Assembly (NCBI GenBank): GCA_000163555.2
Contig: ADAC02000001.1
Coordinates: 558,001 to 622,000 of the forward strand
DNA length: 64,000 nucleotides
Source: an alpha proteobacterium HIMB114
Lineage (GTDB): Bacteria > Pseudomonadota > Alphaproteobacteria > Pelagibacterales > Pelagibacteraceae
Direction: 5' to 3'
This document shows positions 25,683 through 34,679 of the stretch, piece after piece. The position numbers were made by a program, and so were the translations under genes. Positions within the stretch are counted from its first letter, which is position 1; each line of letters opens with the position of its first letter. The notes beneath the pieces are model-generated. The model worked only from the letters and a program-made list of their open reading frames with translations. It was not told where the DNA came from and did not search any database.

Positions 25683-28600
25683 TGCAATTTTTATATAAAA
25701 TAAAAATGAGCTTATATCAAAAGCTATCCATATTGGTGTTTTTGATATCAATGATGGCGATACTTGTTTTTGGAACTTTTACTTTCGTACAATATTCTAA
25801 TGATGTCAAAAATGAAAAATCTTCTTTACTAAATAACCTAAGAGATAGACAGCTAGAAACGCTTAATGAATACTATAAAAGTTTAGAAAATTTAATTTTA
25901 TCAAAAAGCCAATCGCTTGATACAAAAATGGCTTTGAGTGATTTTGAAAAATCTTACAAAGAAATTAAAATTACAGAATTTCAAAAAGAAGATTTAAAAA
26001 AAAATGTAAGAATATTCTATGAAGACCAATTTAAATTTAGAATTCAAAATGAATTTAAAGATGTTGATCAAACCCAGTTAGATCTTTTCTTAAAAGTAGC
26101 TTACGCATTCGGAGAACAACAAGATCAAACACTTTATTTACAAAATGCCTATCTAAATAACCCTGATCACCCGATGGGTTTTAAAGATAAAATTTATTAT
26201 TTAAACGATGGTACAAAATATAACTTAGTAACCCATCCAAAATATCATGATAAATTTAAACAATTTAATGACTTAAATAATTTTTATGATGTATTTTTAA
26301 TCTCTAAAGAAAATTTACAAATTGTATATTCGGTTTTTAAAGAAACTGACTATGCTACAAGTTTAAAAGATGGCCCTCATAAAGATACAAATTTTGCTAA
26401 AATGGCAAAAAAAATTGTAAATGAATATGAAGGTAATGCATTTAAAGAACCTGAAGTTTATTTTACAGATTTTGAAAGATACGGCCCCTCATACTTTGCA
26501 CCTGCTGCATTTGTAATGGCACCCATTTTTACTGCAGATGGTGATTTTAGTGGAGTATTTGCTGCACAAATTAAAGCTGACAATTTAAATCGAGTGATGG
26601 CTAACAATTATCAATGGAAAAAGATTGGTTTAGGTCTTACTGGAAACTCTTATCTTGTTGGTGAAGATTTATTACTAAGATCAGACCTTAGATTATATAT
26701 TCAGGATAAAGAAACATTTTTTAAATCAATTACAGATCAAAATAACAAAAAAAATATAAATAGAATAAAAAATTTAACCACTTCAAATCTTCTTTTAAAA
26801 GTTGAAAACGAGTCTGTTGATATGGCTTTTGATCGTGAGACTGGAATAAGAGTTTCGTCTAATATTCAAAATAAAGAAGTCTTATCATCTTATACTTTGT
26901 TTGAGTTTAAAAACATTAAGTATGCTCTTGTTACTGAAATGCAAACTAGTGAGCTCTTTGGACCAATTCGAAACCTATTTATTAATATGTCATCTGCAGT
27001 TTTGGTTGCGCTGTTACTGGCATTTGCTTTAACAACCTATTTAATCTTAGGTCTATTAAAACCATTAAGGAAGCTAATTGAAGTCTCGGAGAGAATTAAG
27101 CTTGGATATTATAGTGAAAGAGCGCGCGTTCAGACAAGAGATGAAATAGGTGAATTATCTAAGTCATTTAATGAAATGGTAAATGCTGTTGAAACAGATG
27201 TCATCCGGAGAGAAAAAGATAAACAAACTGTAAGTGTTTTAAAAGAAGAGGCTGAACAAGCAAACAAAGCAAAGAGTGCTTTTTTAGCAAATATGAGTCA
27301 TGAACTTAGAACTCCGATGAATGCGATTATTGGTTATAGCGAAATTTTAACTGAGGATGCAACAGATAATCAGCATCAAGAATATATTCCTGATCTTAAA
27401 AAAATTAATTCTGCTGGAAAACACTTGCTTCAATTAATAAATGACATTTTAGATATTTCTAAAATTGAAGCTGGGAAAATGGAGCTTGATATACAGGATA
27501 TTAATTTTACCTCATTAGCTCAAGAAGTAGCGGATACAAGCGATGCACTTGTTACCAAAAATGGAAATACCTTAAAAATCATAAAAGATGAAAGCATTCA
27601 AGGTATCACTGGTGATAGTGTCAAAATTAAACAAATTCTATTTAACTTAATTTCCAATGCTGCAAAATTTACAGAAAATGGAACGATTACGTTAGGTTAT
27701 AAAACGTATCAAGATGATAATAACTTTTTAAGTATTTATGTTCAAGATACTGGGATTGGAATTGAAAAAGATAAAGCTGCAAAAGTATTCGAAGAATTTG
27801 GTCAAGCGGATAGCTCCACAACAAGAAAATATGGTGGAACAGGGTTAGGATTATCTCTTGTTAAAAAATTTAGTGAGTTAATGGGTGGATCAATAAAACT
27901 TGAAAGTGAAATTGGAAAAGGATCAACGTTTACAGTAACTATTCCAAAAAATATATCAACGTCTGAGAGCATTACAGAAGATGTAAAAAATAATGAAGAG
28001 ATTGAAACTGGAAAAAAAATAATTTTAGTTGTTGATGATGATAAATCAGCAAGAGATTTAATTAAAAGAAACTTAGAAAAAGAAGGGTATATTGTCTTGA
28101 CTGCTTCAAATGGAGATGAAGCAATAGAAATTGCAAATCAAAAAAATCCTCATTTGATCACCCTTGATATTATGATGCCTAAAAAAAGTGGTTGGGAAAC
28201 CCTTAAAGCATTAAGAGAATATATAAAGTTTAAAGATACCCCTGTGATTATGATCTCTATGTTAGATGATGACAATACTGCAAAAGGATTAGGTGCAGAC
28301 GATTATTTAAAAAAACCAGTCGACCGAAATAAATTAATTGATGCAATAACAAAACAGAAAGAAAAAATGAAAAACAATAATATTATGATTATTGATGATC
28401 TAAAAGATAATCGTGATATCGTAAAAAGACATTTGAAAGATTATAACTTTAATTTTTCAGAAGCATATAATGGTAAAGATGCGATTGAAAAGCTTCACGC
28501 CAAACCAGTTGATGGAATTATTCTGGATTTGATGATGCCTGTAATGGATGGATTTGAATTTTTGACAAGAATTAAAGAATATAATCAATTAAAAAATATT

Positions 28601-28747
28601 CCGATTATCGTTCTTACTGCAAAAGATTTAAATTCTGATGAAGTCATAAACATCGAAAAAGATGTATCTTTAATTATTCAAAAAACTGATCTTGGAGAAA
28701 GGGCAATAAAAGAATTAGTAAATAGCTTAGTTATAGAAAAAAACTAA
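25682..28747 (+). CDS. Hybrid sensor histidine kinase with two receivers
   Basis: This 1021-residue membrane kinase has transmembrane helices at about 15-35 and 436-460 enclosing a roughly 400-residue periplasmic sensor domain, probably Cache-like. A HAMP linker follows (LLKPLRKLIEVSERI to about 510), then HisKA with MSHELRTPMNAIIGY (H540) and a HATPase domain (ILFNLISNAAKF, DTGIGI, GGTGLGLSLVKKF). Two receivers come last, with D829 in LDIMMPKKSG and D949 in LDLMMPVMDG. No HPt domain is seen. The receivers or the nearby single receiver (28911-29267) and receiver-phosphatase (23326) are plausible phospho-targets. It overlaps a small convergent gene by 4 bp. Confidence 0.94.
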   Translation: MQFLYKIKMSLYQKLSILVFLISMMAILVFGTFTFVQYSNDVKNEKSSLLNNLRDRQLETLNEYYKSLENLILSKSQSLDTKMALSDFEKSYKEIKITEFQKEDLKKNVRIFYEDQFKFRIQNEFKDVDQTQLDLFLKVAYAFGEQQDQTLYLQNAYLNNPDHPMGFKDKIYYLNDGTKYNLVTHPKYHDKFKQFNDLNNFYDVFLISKENLQIVYSVFKETDYATSLKDGPHKDTNFAKMAKKIVNEYEGNAFKEPEVYFTDFERYGPSYFAPAAFVMAPIFTADGDFSGVFAAQIKADNLNRVMANNYQWKKIGLGLTGNSYLVGEDLLLRSDLRLYIQDKETFFKSITDQNNKKNINRIKNLTTSNLLLKVENESVDMAFDRETGIRVSSNIQNKEVLSSYTLFEFKNIKYALVTEMQTSELFGPIRNLFINMSSAVLVALLLAFALTTYLILGLLKPLRKLIEVSERIKLGYYSERARVQTRDEIGELSKSFNEMVNAVETDVIRREKDKQTVSVLKEEAEQANKAKSAFLANMSHELRTPMNAIIGYSEILTEDATDNQHQEYIPDLKKINSAGKHLLQLINDILDISKIEAGKMELDIQDINFTSLAQEVADTSDALVTKNGNTLKIIKDESIQGITGDSVKIKQILFNLISNAAKFTENGTITLGYKTYQDDNNFLSIYVQDTGIGIEKDKAAKVFEEFGQADSSTTRKYGGTGLGLSLVKKFSELMGGSIKLESEIGKGSTFTVTIPKNISTSESITEDVKNNEEIETGKKIILVVDDDKSARDLIKRNLEKEGYIVLTASNGDEAIEIANQKNPHLITLDIMMPKKSGWETLKALREYIKFKDTPVIMISMLDDDNTAKGLGADDYLKKPVDRNKLIDAITKQKEKMKNNNIMIIDDLKDNRDIVKRHLKDYNFNFSEAYNGKDAIEKLHAKPVDGIILDLMMPVMDGFEFLTRIKEYNQLKNIPIIVLTAKDLNSDEVINIEKDVSLIIQKTDLGERAIKELVNSLVIEKN

Positions 28748-28911
28748 TTTTTTTTATCATCTGAACCAAGTTGTTGTTTTTTTAAAATATCTTGAATATT
28801 TCTTCCATTTCTCTCAACAACATAGAGAATTCTTCGAAGACCAATTTCAATTCGATAAACTAAAAAAATCAAAATAATAACAATCAAAGATATGAATATT
28901 AACTCTGCCAT
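28744..28911 (-). CDS. Small membrane protein coupled to receiver protein
   Basis: This is a 55-residue open frame that is easy to miss. The N terminus is hydrophobic (MAELIFISLIVIILIFLVYR), which makes one membrane helix, and it is followed by a basic amphipathic segment with YRIEIGLRRILYVVERN and a charged DDKKN end. Its ATG shares the A of the response-regulator stop (TAATG), the coupling used by real operons here. It overlaps the convergent kinase stop by 4 bp. It could anchor the receiver or the kinase at the membrane. No family is recognised. Confidence 0.72.
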   Translation of the reverse strand: MAELIFISLIVIILIFLVYRIEIGLRRILYVVERNGRNIQDILKKQQLGSDDKKN

Positions 28912-29267
28912 TAAGATATAAATTTATTAATTTTTTCTAATAATCTTGGAAGTTCAACTGGCTTTGTATCAAATTCATCACAGCCAGCATCTAAACATTT
29001 TTTTTTATCAGACTCTAGCGCGTGTGCAGTTAAAGCAATGATTGGAGTTTTTATTCCCTCTGATCTTAATTTTTGCGTAATTTCCCAACCATCCATCTTT
29101 GGCAAGCTCATATCCATTAAAATCACATTATAATTTGGCAATTTTCCTTTATTATAACCCTCTTCACCATCTATCGCCATATCAACTTCAAAACCTTTTT
29201 TTATTAATCGTCTCGATAACATATCTCTATTCATCTCATTATCTTCAACTAAAAGTATTTTTGCCAT
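28911..29267 (-). CDS. Single-domain response regulator (CheY/DivK-like)
   Basis: This 118-residue protein is a receiver only, with no output domain. The acidic pocket is ED at 8-9, the phospho-acceptor D52 is in LMDMSLPKMDG, T/S is in IIALTAHAL and the lysine is in FDTKPVELP. It lies 37 bp downstream of a pilin gene and upstream of a coupled small membrane protein. In alphaproteobacteria stand-alone receivers such as DivK work by binding other proteins. It could carry phosphate between the hybrid kinase and the pilus machinery. Confidence 0.93.
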   Translation of the reverse strand: MAKILLVEDNEMNRDMLSRRLIKKGFEVDMAIDGEEGYNKGKLPNYNVILMDMSLPKMDGWEITQKLRSEGIKTPIIALTAHALESDKKKCLDAGCDEFDTKPVELPRLLEKINKFIS

Positions 29268-29304
29268 AAATTAATTATATATGAATTTAAAAATTTCTAA
29301 TAGA

Positions 29305-30081
29305 CTAATAATCCGCGTCAGTGGAGATCATATAATTTGTTCCAATCTCCCATGCAATTCCACCATTTGTTGATCCGCATAAAGTTTCCCCCGCAGCTGG
29401 CTGCATAAATGGTCCGTTGGCAAAACCTGTAGCTCCATTGTTATCCCAAATCTGCGATGATGAATATCCTGCTCTTGTTAAATTAGTTAGACCTCTATTG
29501 TAAGAAATTCCAATTATTGAACTATCGGCATTTGATCTGGCGACAAATTCTGAAGAGTCCCCGGACTCTGTATAGCCTTCAGATGCATATGTTGTTCCGT
29601 CTCTATAATGTGCATAGACTTGAAAATTTGAACTCTCAACTGGACAATTCCATCCTTTTCTAAAACCGTTACCACTTGGCGTAGAGCGATTACACATAAT
29701 TTGTACCATACCTTTTTTATGCTGACCACGATACTCGGAGTCTACTGTAATCATTTTTTTATTAGGAAACCATGGATTAACCATGTCTTTAAAATGTTCT
29801 TTCACCGAAAAAACAAAATGTGCACAAGTTGAACTAGTTGAAATTTTATTTCCTGTTGCAGTACCATCTGGAGCTATTTCATTCATTGCTGAAGATAGTT
29901 CGTTTGAGATAACAGTGTATTCAAAATCAACTGCTTTTAATATGGTTTGAACATTTTGTTCAAAAACTTTCAACTTAGCGTTTTCAACATATCGGTCATA
30001 CCCTACAACTCCAACCCCAGCCAATACGCCAATAATGGCCACGACAACTAAAAGTTCAACTAAAGAGAAACCTTTTTGCAT
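29305..30081 (-). CDS. Type IV pilin (pilin 6)
   Basis: This 258-residue prepilin has the shortest leader, MQKG, then FSLVELLVVVAIIGVLAGVGVVGYDRYVENAK. The globular domain has SSTCAHFVFSVKEHF, MVNPW, ITVDSEYRGQHKKG, IMCNRS and GWNCPVE, later ETLCGSTNGG, and a STDADY end. It is most similar to pilin 3 in the middle region (HKKGM, GWNC). It sits in the operon running from fimT to the receiver gene. Confidence 0.93.
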   Translation of the reverse strand: MQKGFSLVELLVVVAIIGVLAGVGVVGYDRYVENAKLKVFEQNVQTILKAVDFEYTVISNELSSAMNEIAPDGTATGNKISTSSTCAHFVFSVKEHFKDMVNPWFPNKKMITVDSEYRGQHKKGMVQIMCNRSTPSGNGFRKGWNCPVESSNFQVYAHYRDGTTYASEGYTESGDSSEFVARSNADSSIIGISYNRGLTNLTRAGYSSSQIWDNNGATGFANGPFMQPAAGETLCGSTNGGIAWEIGTNYMISTDADY

Positions 30082-30098
30082 TAAATGTAATATATAGA

Positions 30099-30758
30099 CT
30101 AACTTCCTGGTGTATATGCGGCATCAGTATCAATCGCATCTGCACCGGTATTCCAGTTACCATGATCTGTTTGGTTCCAACCGCAATCTGCTTGTGCAGC
30201 TGCTACATTGTCTACTCGTGTTCCAATTAATTTATGTCTCTGTTGAGGCGTTATACCCATTGTACCTTTTGGATCATAATAAACGATAACTCTAAATGCG
30301 GCTCTGGCAATTGGACAACCGCCACCTGATCCATAACCACCGGAAGATTTATAACAAAAAAATGAAATTTGTCCTGGAGAGTGCGTGCTCCAACCTGCAT
30401 TATCTACACTAATACTCGTTTTATCCGTTCGGTATGGATTTTTAAATGCATCGTTATCTTTAAGTAAAAATTTTTTCATTGAATTTAAAAATTCTAAACA
30501 TGTAGTGTCAGCGTTTATTTTTTGACCAGTAGCAGTATTACTGACATTATATTCATCAACTGCACTACCAAGGTTATTTGCTACTATAGTAAATTCTGTT
30601 TCCATAAATCTAAAAATTTTCTCGTAATTTTGATCTAAAACTTTACGCTTTGTATTCTCAACATATCGGTCATACCCCACAACTCCAACTGAAGCCAAAA
30701 CTCCAATAATTGCAACTACAACTAATAACTCTACTAAAGAAAATCCTTTTTGATTCAT
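30099..30758 (-). CDS. Type IV pilin (pilin 7)
   Basis: This 219-residue prepilin has leader MNQKG and the common FSLVELLVVVAIIGVLASVGVVGYDRYVENTK N terminus. The globular domain has DTTCLEFLNSMKKF, FKNPY, ISVDNAGWSTHSPG, FFCYKS, GGGCPIA and DCGWNQ. The N-terminal helix is closest to pilin 5 (VENTKRKVL). It starts 19 bp after the LamG-PilX-like gene, so it belongs to the minor-pilin operon. Confidence 0.92.
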   Translation of the reverse strand: MNQKGFSLVELLVVVAIIGVLASVGVVGYDRYVENTKRKVLDQNYEKIFRFMETEFTIVANNLGSAVDEYNVSNTATGQKINADTTCLEFLNSMKKFLLKDNDAFKNPYRTDKTSISVDNAGWSTHSPGQISFFCYKSSGGYGSGGGCPIARAAFRVIVYYDPKGTMGITPQQRHKLIGTRVDNVAAAQADCGWNQTDHGNWNTGADAIDTDAAYTPGS

Positions 30759-30777
30759 AATTGTTCTATAGCAAAAT

Positions 30778-32643
30778 TTATCTTATTCTCCAAGATACTG
30801 GGGTTAAAATTACCTTTTCTCTAGCAGAAAGATTTTTTGTAAATCCGTGGGTTTCATTAAAAGCTGGATTTGTATAATTAAGCTGAACTCTAACTCTTCT
30901 TACCCCTGGAGTATAAGTTTCTGGATTATTACCACAGTCATGCTCTTTACCGCAGCTGTCGTAAAAAACATTGGTCAAACCCTGTTTAAATTCATCCATG
31001 GAAATTCCAGTTTGTGGCGTAATTCGAAGAGGTGTTGCATTACCATCAAAAGCTTGATTTACCGTCCATCCCGTTGGAATATTAGTAATATGAATACGAT
31101 CCTCATTATTCATATAAATTGAATTTGAAGAACCATCAGTGAAAAAATTAAATTCTACGGTATTAGGAACTTGAGTTTGAGTAAAACCATAATCTGCAAG
31201 TGTAGTTCCTACCTCTCCCTCTGTACCTATATCACCTTTTACCACAGGAGCAGAAACGACTGATTCTAGTGGTATAAGTTGTCCATCAGGTCCTCTACCG
31301 CATGATAAAATTCTGTAATAAGCAACATCTTCACCTGGAGGAACATTTATCTCTGGGGCATCATTATGATCAGTTACCAAGGGGTATTTTGCAAATGTTG
31401 ATTGCCATTTTGTTTGATTGTCACCTGTCAAACTAAGTCCCATGACAGTTAAATGATTTTTGTCAGCGTCAGCTTTTGTCGCGTTATCATTTACAGTACT
31501 CCCGCTCCCTTCGTTAAATTTATAATAACTCACCAAATTAGGTTCTGATCCTGTTAATCTTGTTCTATAATTATCAGCTATGTTTGATTGTGTTCTTGAA
31601 TTACTCCAAATTCTAACTTCAGTAATATTACCTAGCCAAGGCACACCTTGAAACTCTACACCATTATTTTTAGCAGTGGTAACCGTATCTCCCGTCGTCC
31701 CTTCATCAAAACCATTAAGCCCATTACCAATGACTAATGGCAAATAATCTACACTCGTATCGCCATCATCATTTTGATTTGGCAATAAATTGGATCCACT
31801 TGCGTCTGTTCCATAACTTGTGTCATTATTTGTAAAACTTGCATCCCAAGTACCAGTTAATGATCCGTTTTGATATATTCGAGTATTACCTGTGCCAGAT
31901 CCTCCATCCCAAACCCACGCAAGATGTGTCCATTGTTTTCTTACGACATTTAAATTATTTGCAGGATCAGTTGATGATAATTCGTATGCACCAATTCTTG
32001 GAGAATATTTATGATCGTAAGAATTATTATTAATCACTTTTAAAACAACATCCCAGTATCGTCCATACTCCCAAGCATGCATATTATAATTCACATCATC
32101 CTTGTCGTTATAAACCCACATTTCAACTGTGAACTGATCATCTGGAAAATCTTTAAACTTTCTTACATAAGCACCTGAACGTGATTCACCTAAACCATTT
32201 GTAGCTCCACCAGGACCAAAACCGCCAAAATATAAAGATCTGATATTATCAGCATATCTTTGAACAAAAACTTCGTATTCTATGCCGGCAAATTTAGAGT
32301 CTGTTCCTAAATTACCTTTGATCCATTTGGTAAAATGAATATCTTTTGTACTATCTGTATAGCCATGACGATTTAAACACTGATTATTTGAATTATCAAT
32401 GTGCGAATTATTTTGGATATCAAGTAAAGAAAACTGATCTTTATTCATCTCTGTAAGTAACCAATTCTTCGCTGCCTGAACACCTGTTTCTGATGCAAGT
32501 TTAATTTGCTGATACACACTATTTCTTGTCGTAGATTTTAATGCATTATCATAATAAAAATTCATTGATGCTGTCATCAAAGAGAGTGCGGCAACCACTG
32601 CGATTACAAAAACAAGAACAAAACCTTTTTGATTATTTTTCAT
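30778..32643 (-). CDS. PilX-like minor prepilin with LamG adhesion domain
   Basis: This is a 621-residue protein. The leader MNNQKG-type sequence (MKNNQKG) precedes a hydrophobic FVLVFVIAVVAALSLMTASM helix that lacks Glu+5, as in PilX/GspK-type tip subunits. Residues about 150-400 form a laminin-G/concanavalin-like domain (FTVEMWVYNDKD, WTHLAWVWDGG, TRIYQNGS, ITEVRIWSNSRTQ, LVSYYKFNEGSG). The remaining 200 residues are an unrecognised beta-rich region with a CG-DCG cysteine cluster near 585-593. It is coupled to pilW by TAATG. It is probably the pilus-tip adhesin; no PilY1 is seen in the island. Confidence 0.85.
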   Translation of the reverse strand: MKNNQKGFVLVFVIAVVAALSLMTASMNFYYDNALKSTTRNSVYQQIKLASETGVQAAKNWLLTEMNKDQFSLLDIQNNSHIDNSNNQCLNRHGYTDSTKDIHFTKWIKGNLGTDSKFAGIEYEVFVQRYADNIRSLYFGGFGPGGATNGLGESRSGAYVRKFKDFPDDQFTVEMWVYNDKDDVNYNMHAWEYGRYWDVVLKVINNNSYDHKYSPRIGAYELSSTDPANNLNVVRKQWTHLAWVWDGGSGTGNTRIYQNGSLTGTWDASFTNNDTSYGTDASGSNLLPNQNDDGDTSVDYLPLVIGNGLNGFDEGTTGDTVTTAKNNGVEFQGVPWLGNITEVRIWSNSRTQSNIADNYRTRLTGSEPNLVSYYKFNEGSGSTVNDNATKADADKNHLTVMGLSLTGDNQTKWQSTFAKYPLVTDHNDAPEINVPPGEDVAYYRILSCGRGPDGQLIPLESVVSAPVVKGDIGTEGEVGTTLADYGFTQTQVPNTVEFNFFTDGSSNSIYMNNEDRIHITNIPTGWTVNQAFDGNATPLRITPQTGISMDEFKQGLTNVFYDSCGKEHDCGNNPETYTPGVRRVRVQLNYTNPAFNETHGFTKNLSAREKVILTPVSWRIR

Positions 32644-33275
32644 TAATAACTCACATTCCTCATAAATGCTGCAGCATTATATTTTTCAACAATTTTTTTT
32701 CCAGGATCTTCAAGTTCAATATCAAAATTTAAAATATTATTTTTTTTTTGGATTTTAAATTTTTTAAAATTTTTAGCTACCGGTTCCCAAGATAAAGGCA
32801 TAGTATCATCATCATTTAAGTTACAGTTATTAGAGTCATAAACTCTTTTTTTTAAAATAGTTTTTTCAGTATCACTAGATTGTTCTGTTCCAATTTCATA
32901 TTCAACGATTTTTCTTTGAACTGTTCCATCATTATTTTCATGATCAAAACATGCAGAAACACGATCTGCATCATTACCATCAGATACTGCATTATTTGAA
33001 GTATCAAATAATCGAATTGCATTTGCGTCCGTTATATCTGAAGTAGAATCTATGTGTTTGTACCCCGCCATTCTTAAATCTAGTTGTAACGAATGAATTG
33101 CAAATCGCACTTCTTGTTTAATAACACTATGATTAAGTTGTCTTACAAATGTTTGTTGAAAATTGTTATAAATAAAATAGGCAGTACCCATCACAATAGT
33201 TGAAATTATCACGGCCATTAATGCCTCAGCTAATGACATACCCTTTTGAGATTTAAGATTATTATTAAGAACCAT
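32643..33275 (-). CDS. pilW: PilW-like minor pilin
   Basis: This 210-residue prepilin has leader MVLNNNLKSQKG, then MSLAEALMAVIISTIVMGTAYFIY, with Glu at +5 and Met at +1. The following FAIHSLQLDLRMAGY segment is characteristic of PilW/GspJ-type minor pilins. It starts inside the end of pilV (11-bp overlap), with AGGAGA upstream, and ends at the TAATG junction with the LamG gene. PilW-class proteins help prime the pilus tip complex. Confidence 0.86.
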   Translation of the reverse strand: MVLNNNLKSQKGMSLAEALMAVIISTIVMGTAYFIYNNFQQTFVRQLNHSVIKQEVRFAIHSLQLDLRMAGYKHIDSTSDITDANAIRLFDTSNNAVSDGNDADRVSACFDHENNDGTVQRKIVEYEIGTEQSSDTEKTILKKRVYDSNNCNLNDDDTMPLSWEPVAKNFKKFKIQKKNNILNFDIELEDPGKKIVEKYNAAAFMRNVSY

Positions 33276-34089
33276 TGGTATAATGTCTCCTAAATATTTC
33301 TGTAATATTGTCTTGTTTAATTGTAATTGTAACTTGAGTCTTAGTGACAGATGTAAATTGATCTACTCCACTGACTTGATCTGTTACCCCATCATTATTA
33401 TCATCGACAGGAATATTTACGGTAACTTCATCAACCTCAATTAATCTTTTATCATCTGTTAGTGCACGACCTAAATGATTATTTAAAAGATCACCCCACT
33501 TTTCTAAACTTGTAACTAGATCTGATGACAAAGAGGATTTGTAAGTACTATCTTGATACTTTAATAAGTCTAAATCATCGTATGGATCCAAAGATCCATT
33601 TGCATTTAAAGTAAATGTAAGTTTAGCGTTAGCAACAGCATTAGTAGCTAAACTTAAGTTTGGTGATGTATCTGGAATATCTGATCTTTTTACAGTTAAA
33701 GTTGATCTTGTATTTGTTAAACTTGTAGCAGCTGTAATTTCATAAGTGCCAGGTACTCCAGCTATTACAAATCGATCTCCAACTTCAGGAACTGATGTTA
33801 GGGCGCTAATCACAATTGACTGAGTTGAGCCTCCAGAAGGATTTGTATTTTGAAAAACAACTGGATCTCCATATTGATTTGGTTTTGGTGCATAAACTGC
33901 ATTCAATTCTTCAAAAACTAAATCTACTGCATAAGCAGCTTTGTCAAATTTTCTAAGAAGAGTGAAACGTTTTTCTTGCTCAGACTGCAATGTCATAAAC
34001 ACAATAACTGAAACCGCGAGTATTGTTGAAGCGGTAATGGCTTCAATAATGGATAAACCTTTTTGTTTTTTAAATTTATTTTTAATCAA
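33265..34089 (-). CDS. pilV: PilV-like minor pilin
   Basis: This 274-residue prepilin has mature N terminus LSIIEAITASTILAVSVIVFMTLQ with Glu+5. I start it at the TTG at 34089, just after a GGAG and overlapping the fimT stop by 8 bp, which gives leader MIKNKFKKQKG. An ATG at 34128 would lengthen the leader to 24 residues. The region KAAYAVDLVFEELNA resembles PilV/GspI. No cysteines are seen. It belongs to the FimT-PilV-PilW-PilX tip set. Confidence 0.82.
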   Translation of the reverse strand: MIKNKFKKQKGLSIIEAITASTILAVSVIVFMTLQSEQEKRFTLLRKFDKAAYAVDLVFEELNAVYAPKPNQYGDPVVFQNTNPSGGSTQSIVISALTSVPEVGDRFVIAGVPGTYEITAATSLTNTRSTLTVKRSDIPDTSPNLSLATNAVANAKLTFTLNANGSLDPYDDLDLLKYQDSTYKSSLSSDLVTSLEKWGDLLNNHLGRALTDDKRLIEVDEVTVNIPVDDNNDGVTDQVSGVDQFTSVTKTQVTITIKQDNITEIFRRHYTNGS

Positions 34090-34654
34090 TCCTATCTCCA
34101 ATATTAAAAAAACCCGATGAATACACATTTAAAAAATCAGCTTTACCACCTGCTCGGTTTGAAGCAGTTATTGATCCTCGAGCATTTTCAGGCATAGTTG
34201 CATTGGGTAATATACAAAAATAATTATTTGCATTTGATACAGCGGTGCAGTTTCCTGTTAATGATGTACATTTTTTTATCGTAAAATGTTCAAGGTCTTT
34301 CGTTAAATCATCAACTTTGGCACCATTATTTCCTGCTCCAGAAAAACTTGAACAAGGTGGAGAAGAGTCTTTGTGGAATTCTGTATTAAAACGATTTAAA
34401 CTTTCATCTCTATACACTTCTAATTCAGCAGTATTATCTGTATCATTATTTACAATCTTAATTCGATATGCATTTCCATCCTCCATGGCCATTTGTCGAA
34501 CCAAATTAAATTGAGACCTAACAATTGAAATATCCCCTTGATAATTTTCACTAACACCGAAATTATTTATTGCTGGTAGACCAATTCCAACAACAATTGA
34601 AGCAACTGCAATAACAACTAATAGCTCGAGAATACTAAAACCATTGCGATTCAT
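34082..34654 (-). CDS. fimT: FimT/GspH-like minor pilin
   Basis: This 190-residue prepilin starts at the ATG at 34654, with leader MNRNG and FSILELLVVIAVASIVVGIGLPAINNF at the mature N terminus (Glu+5). The LPAINNF segment and the following SQFNLVRQMAMEDG resemble FimT/GspH. Cysteines lie in PPCSSF, KKCTS, GNCTA and YFCIL. It is the promoter-proximal gene of the operon that continues through pilV, pilW, the LamG protein, two pilins and the receiver. Confidence 0.87.
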   Translation of the reverse strand: MNRNGFSILELLVVIAVASIVVGIGLPAINNFGVSENYQGDISIVRSQFNLVRQMAMEDGNAYRIKIVNNDTDNTAELEVYRDESLNRFNTEFHKDSSPPCSSFSGAGNNGAKVDDLTKDLEHFTIKKCTSLTGNCTAVSNANNYFCILPNATMPENARGSITASNRAGGKADFLNVYSSGFFNIGDRID

Positions 34655-34679
34655 ATTTATTATAGTATGATTTTTTATA

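Noticed and set aside
30847-32732. Several plus-strand frames opposite the LamG minor pilin
   Set aside because: They do not form a coherent protein and fall opposite a clear adhesin domain.
10910-34654. A CRISPR-like or transposon repeat array
   Set aside because: The recurring DNA is the conserved 5' coding region of pilin genes; there are no short regular spacers, transposase genes or terminal inverted repeats.
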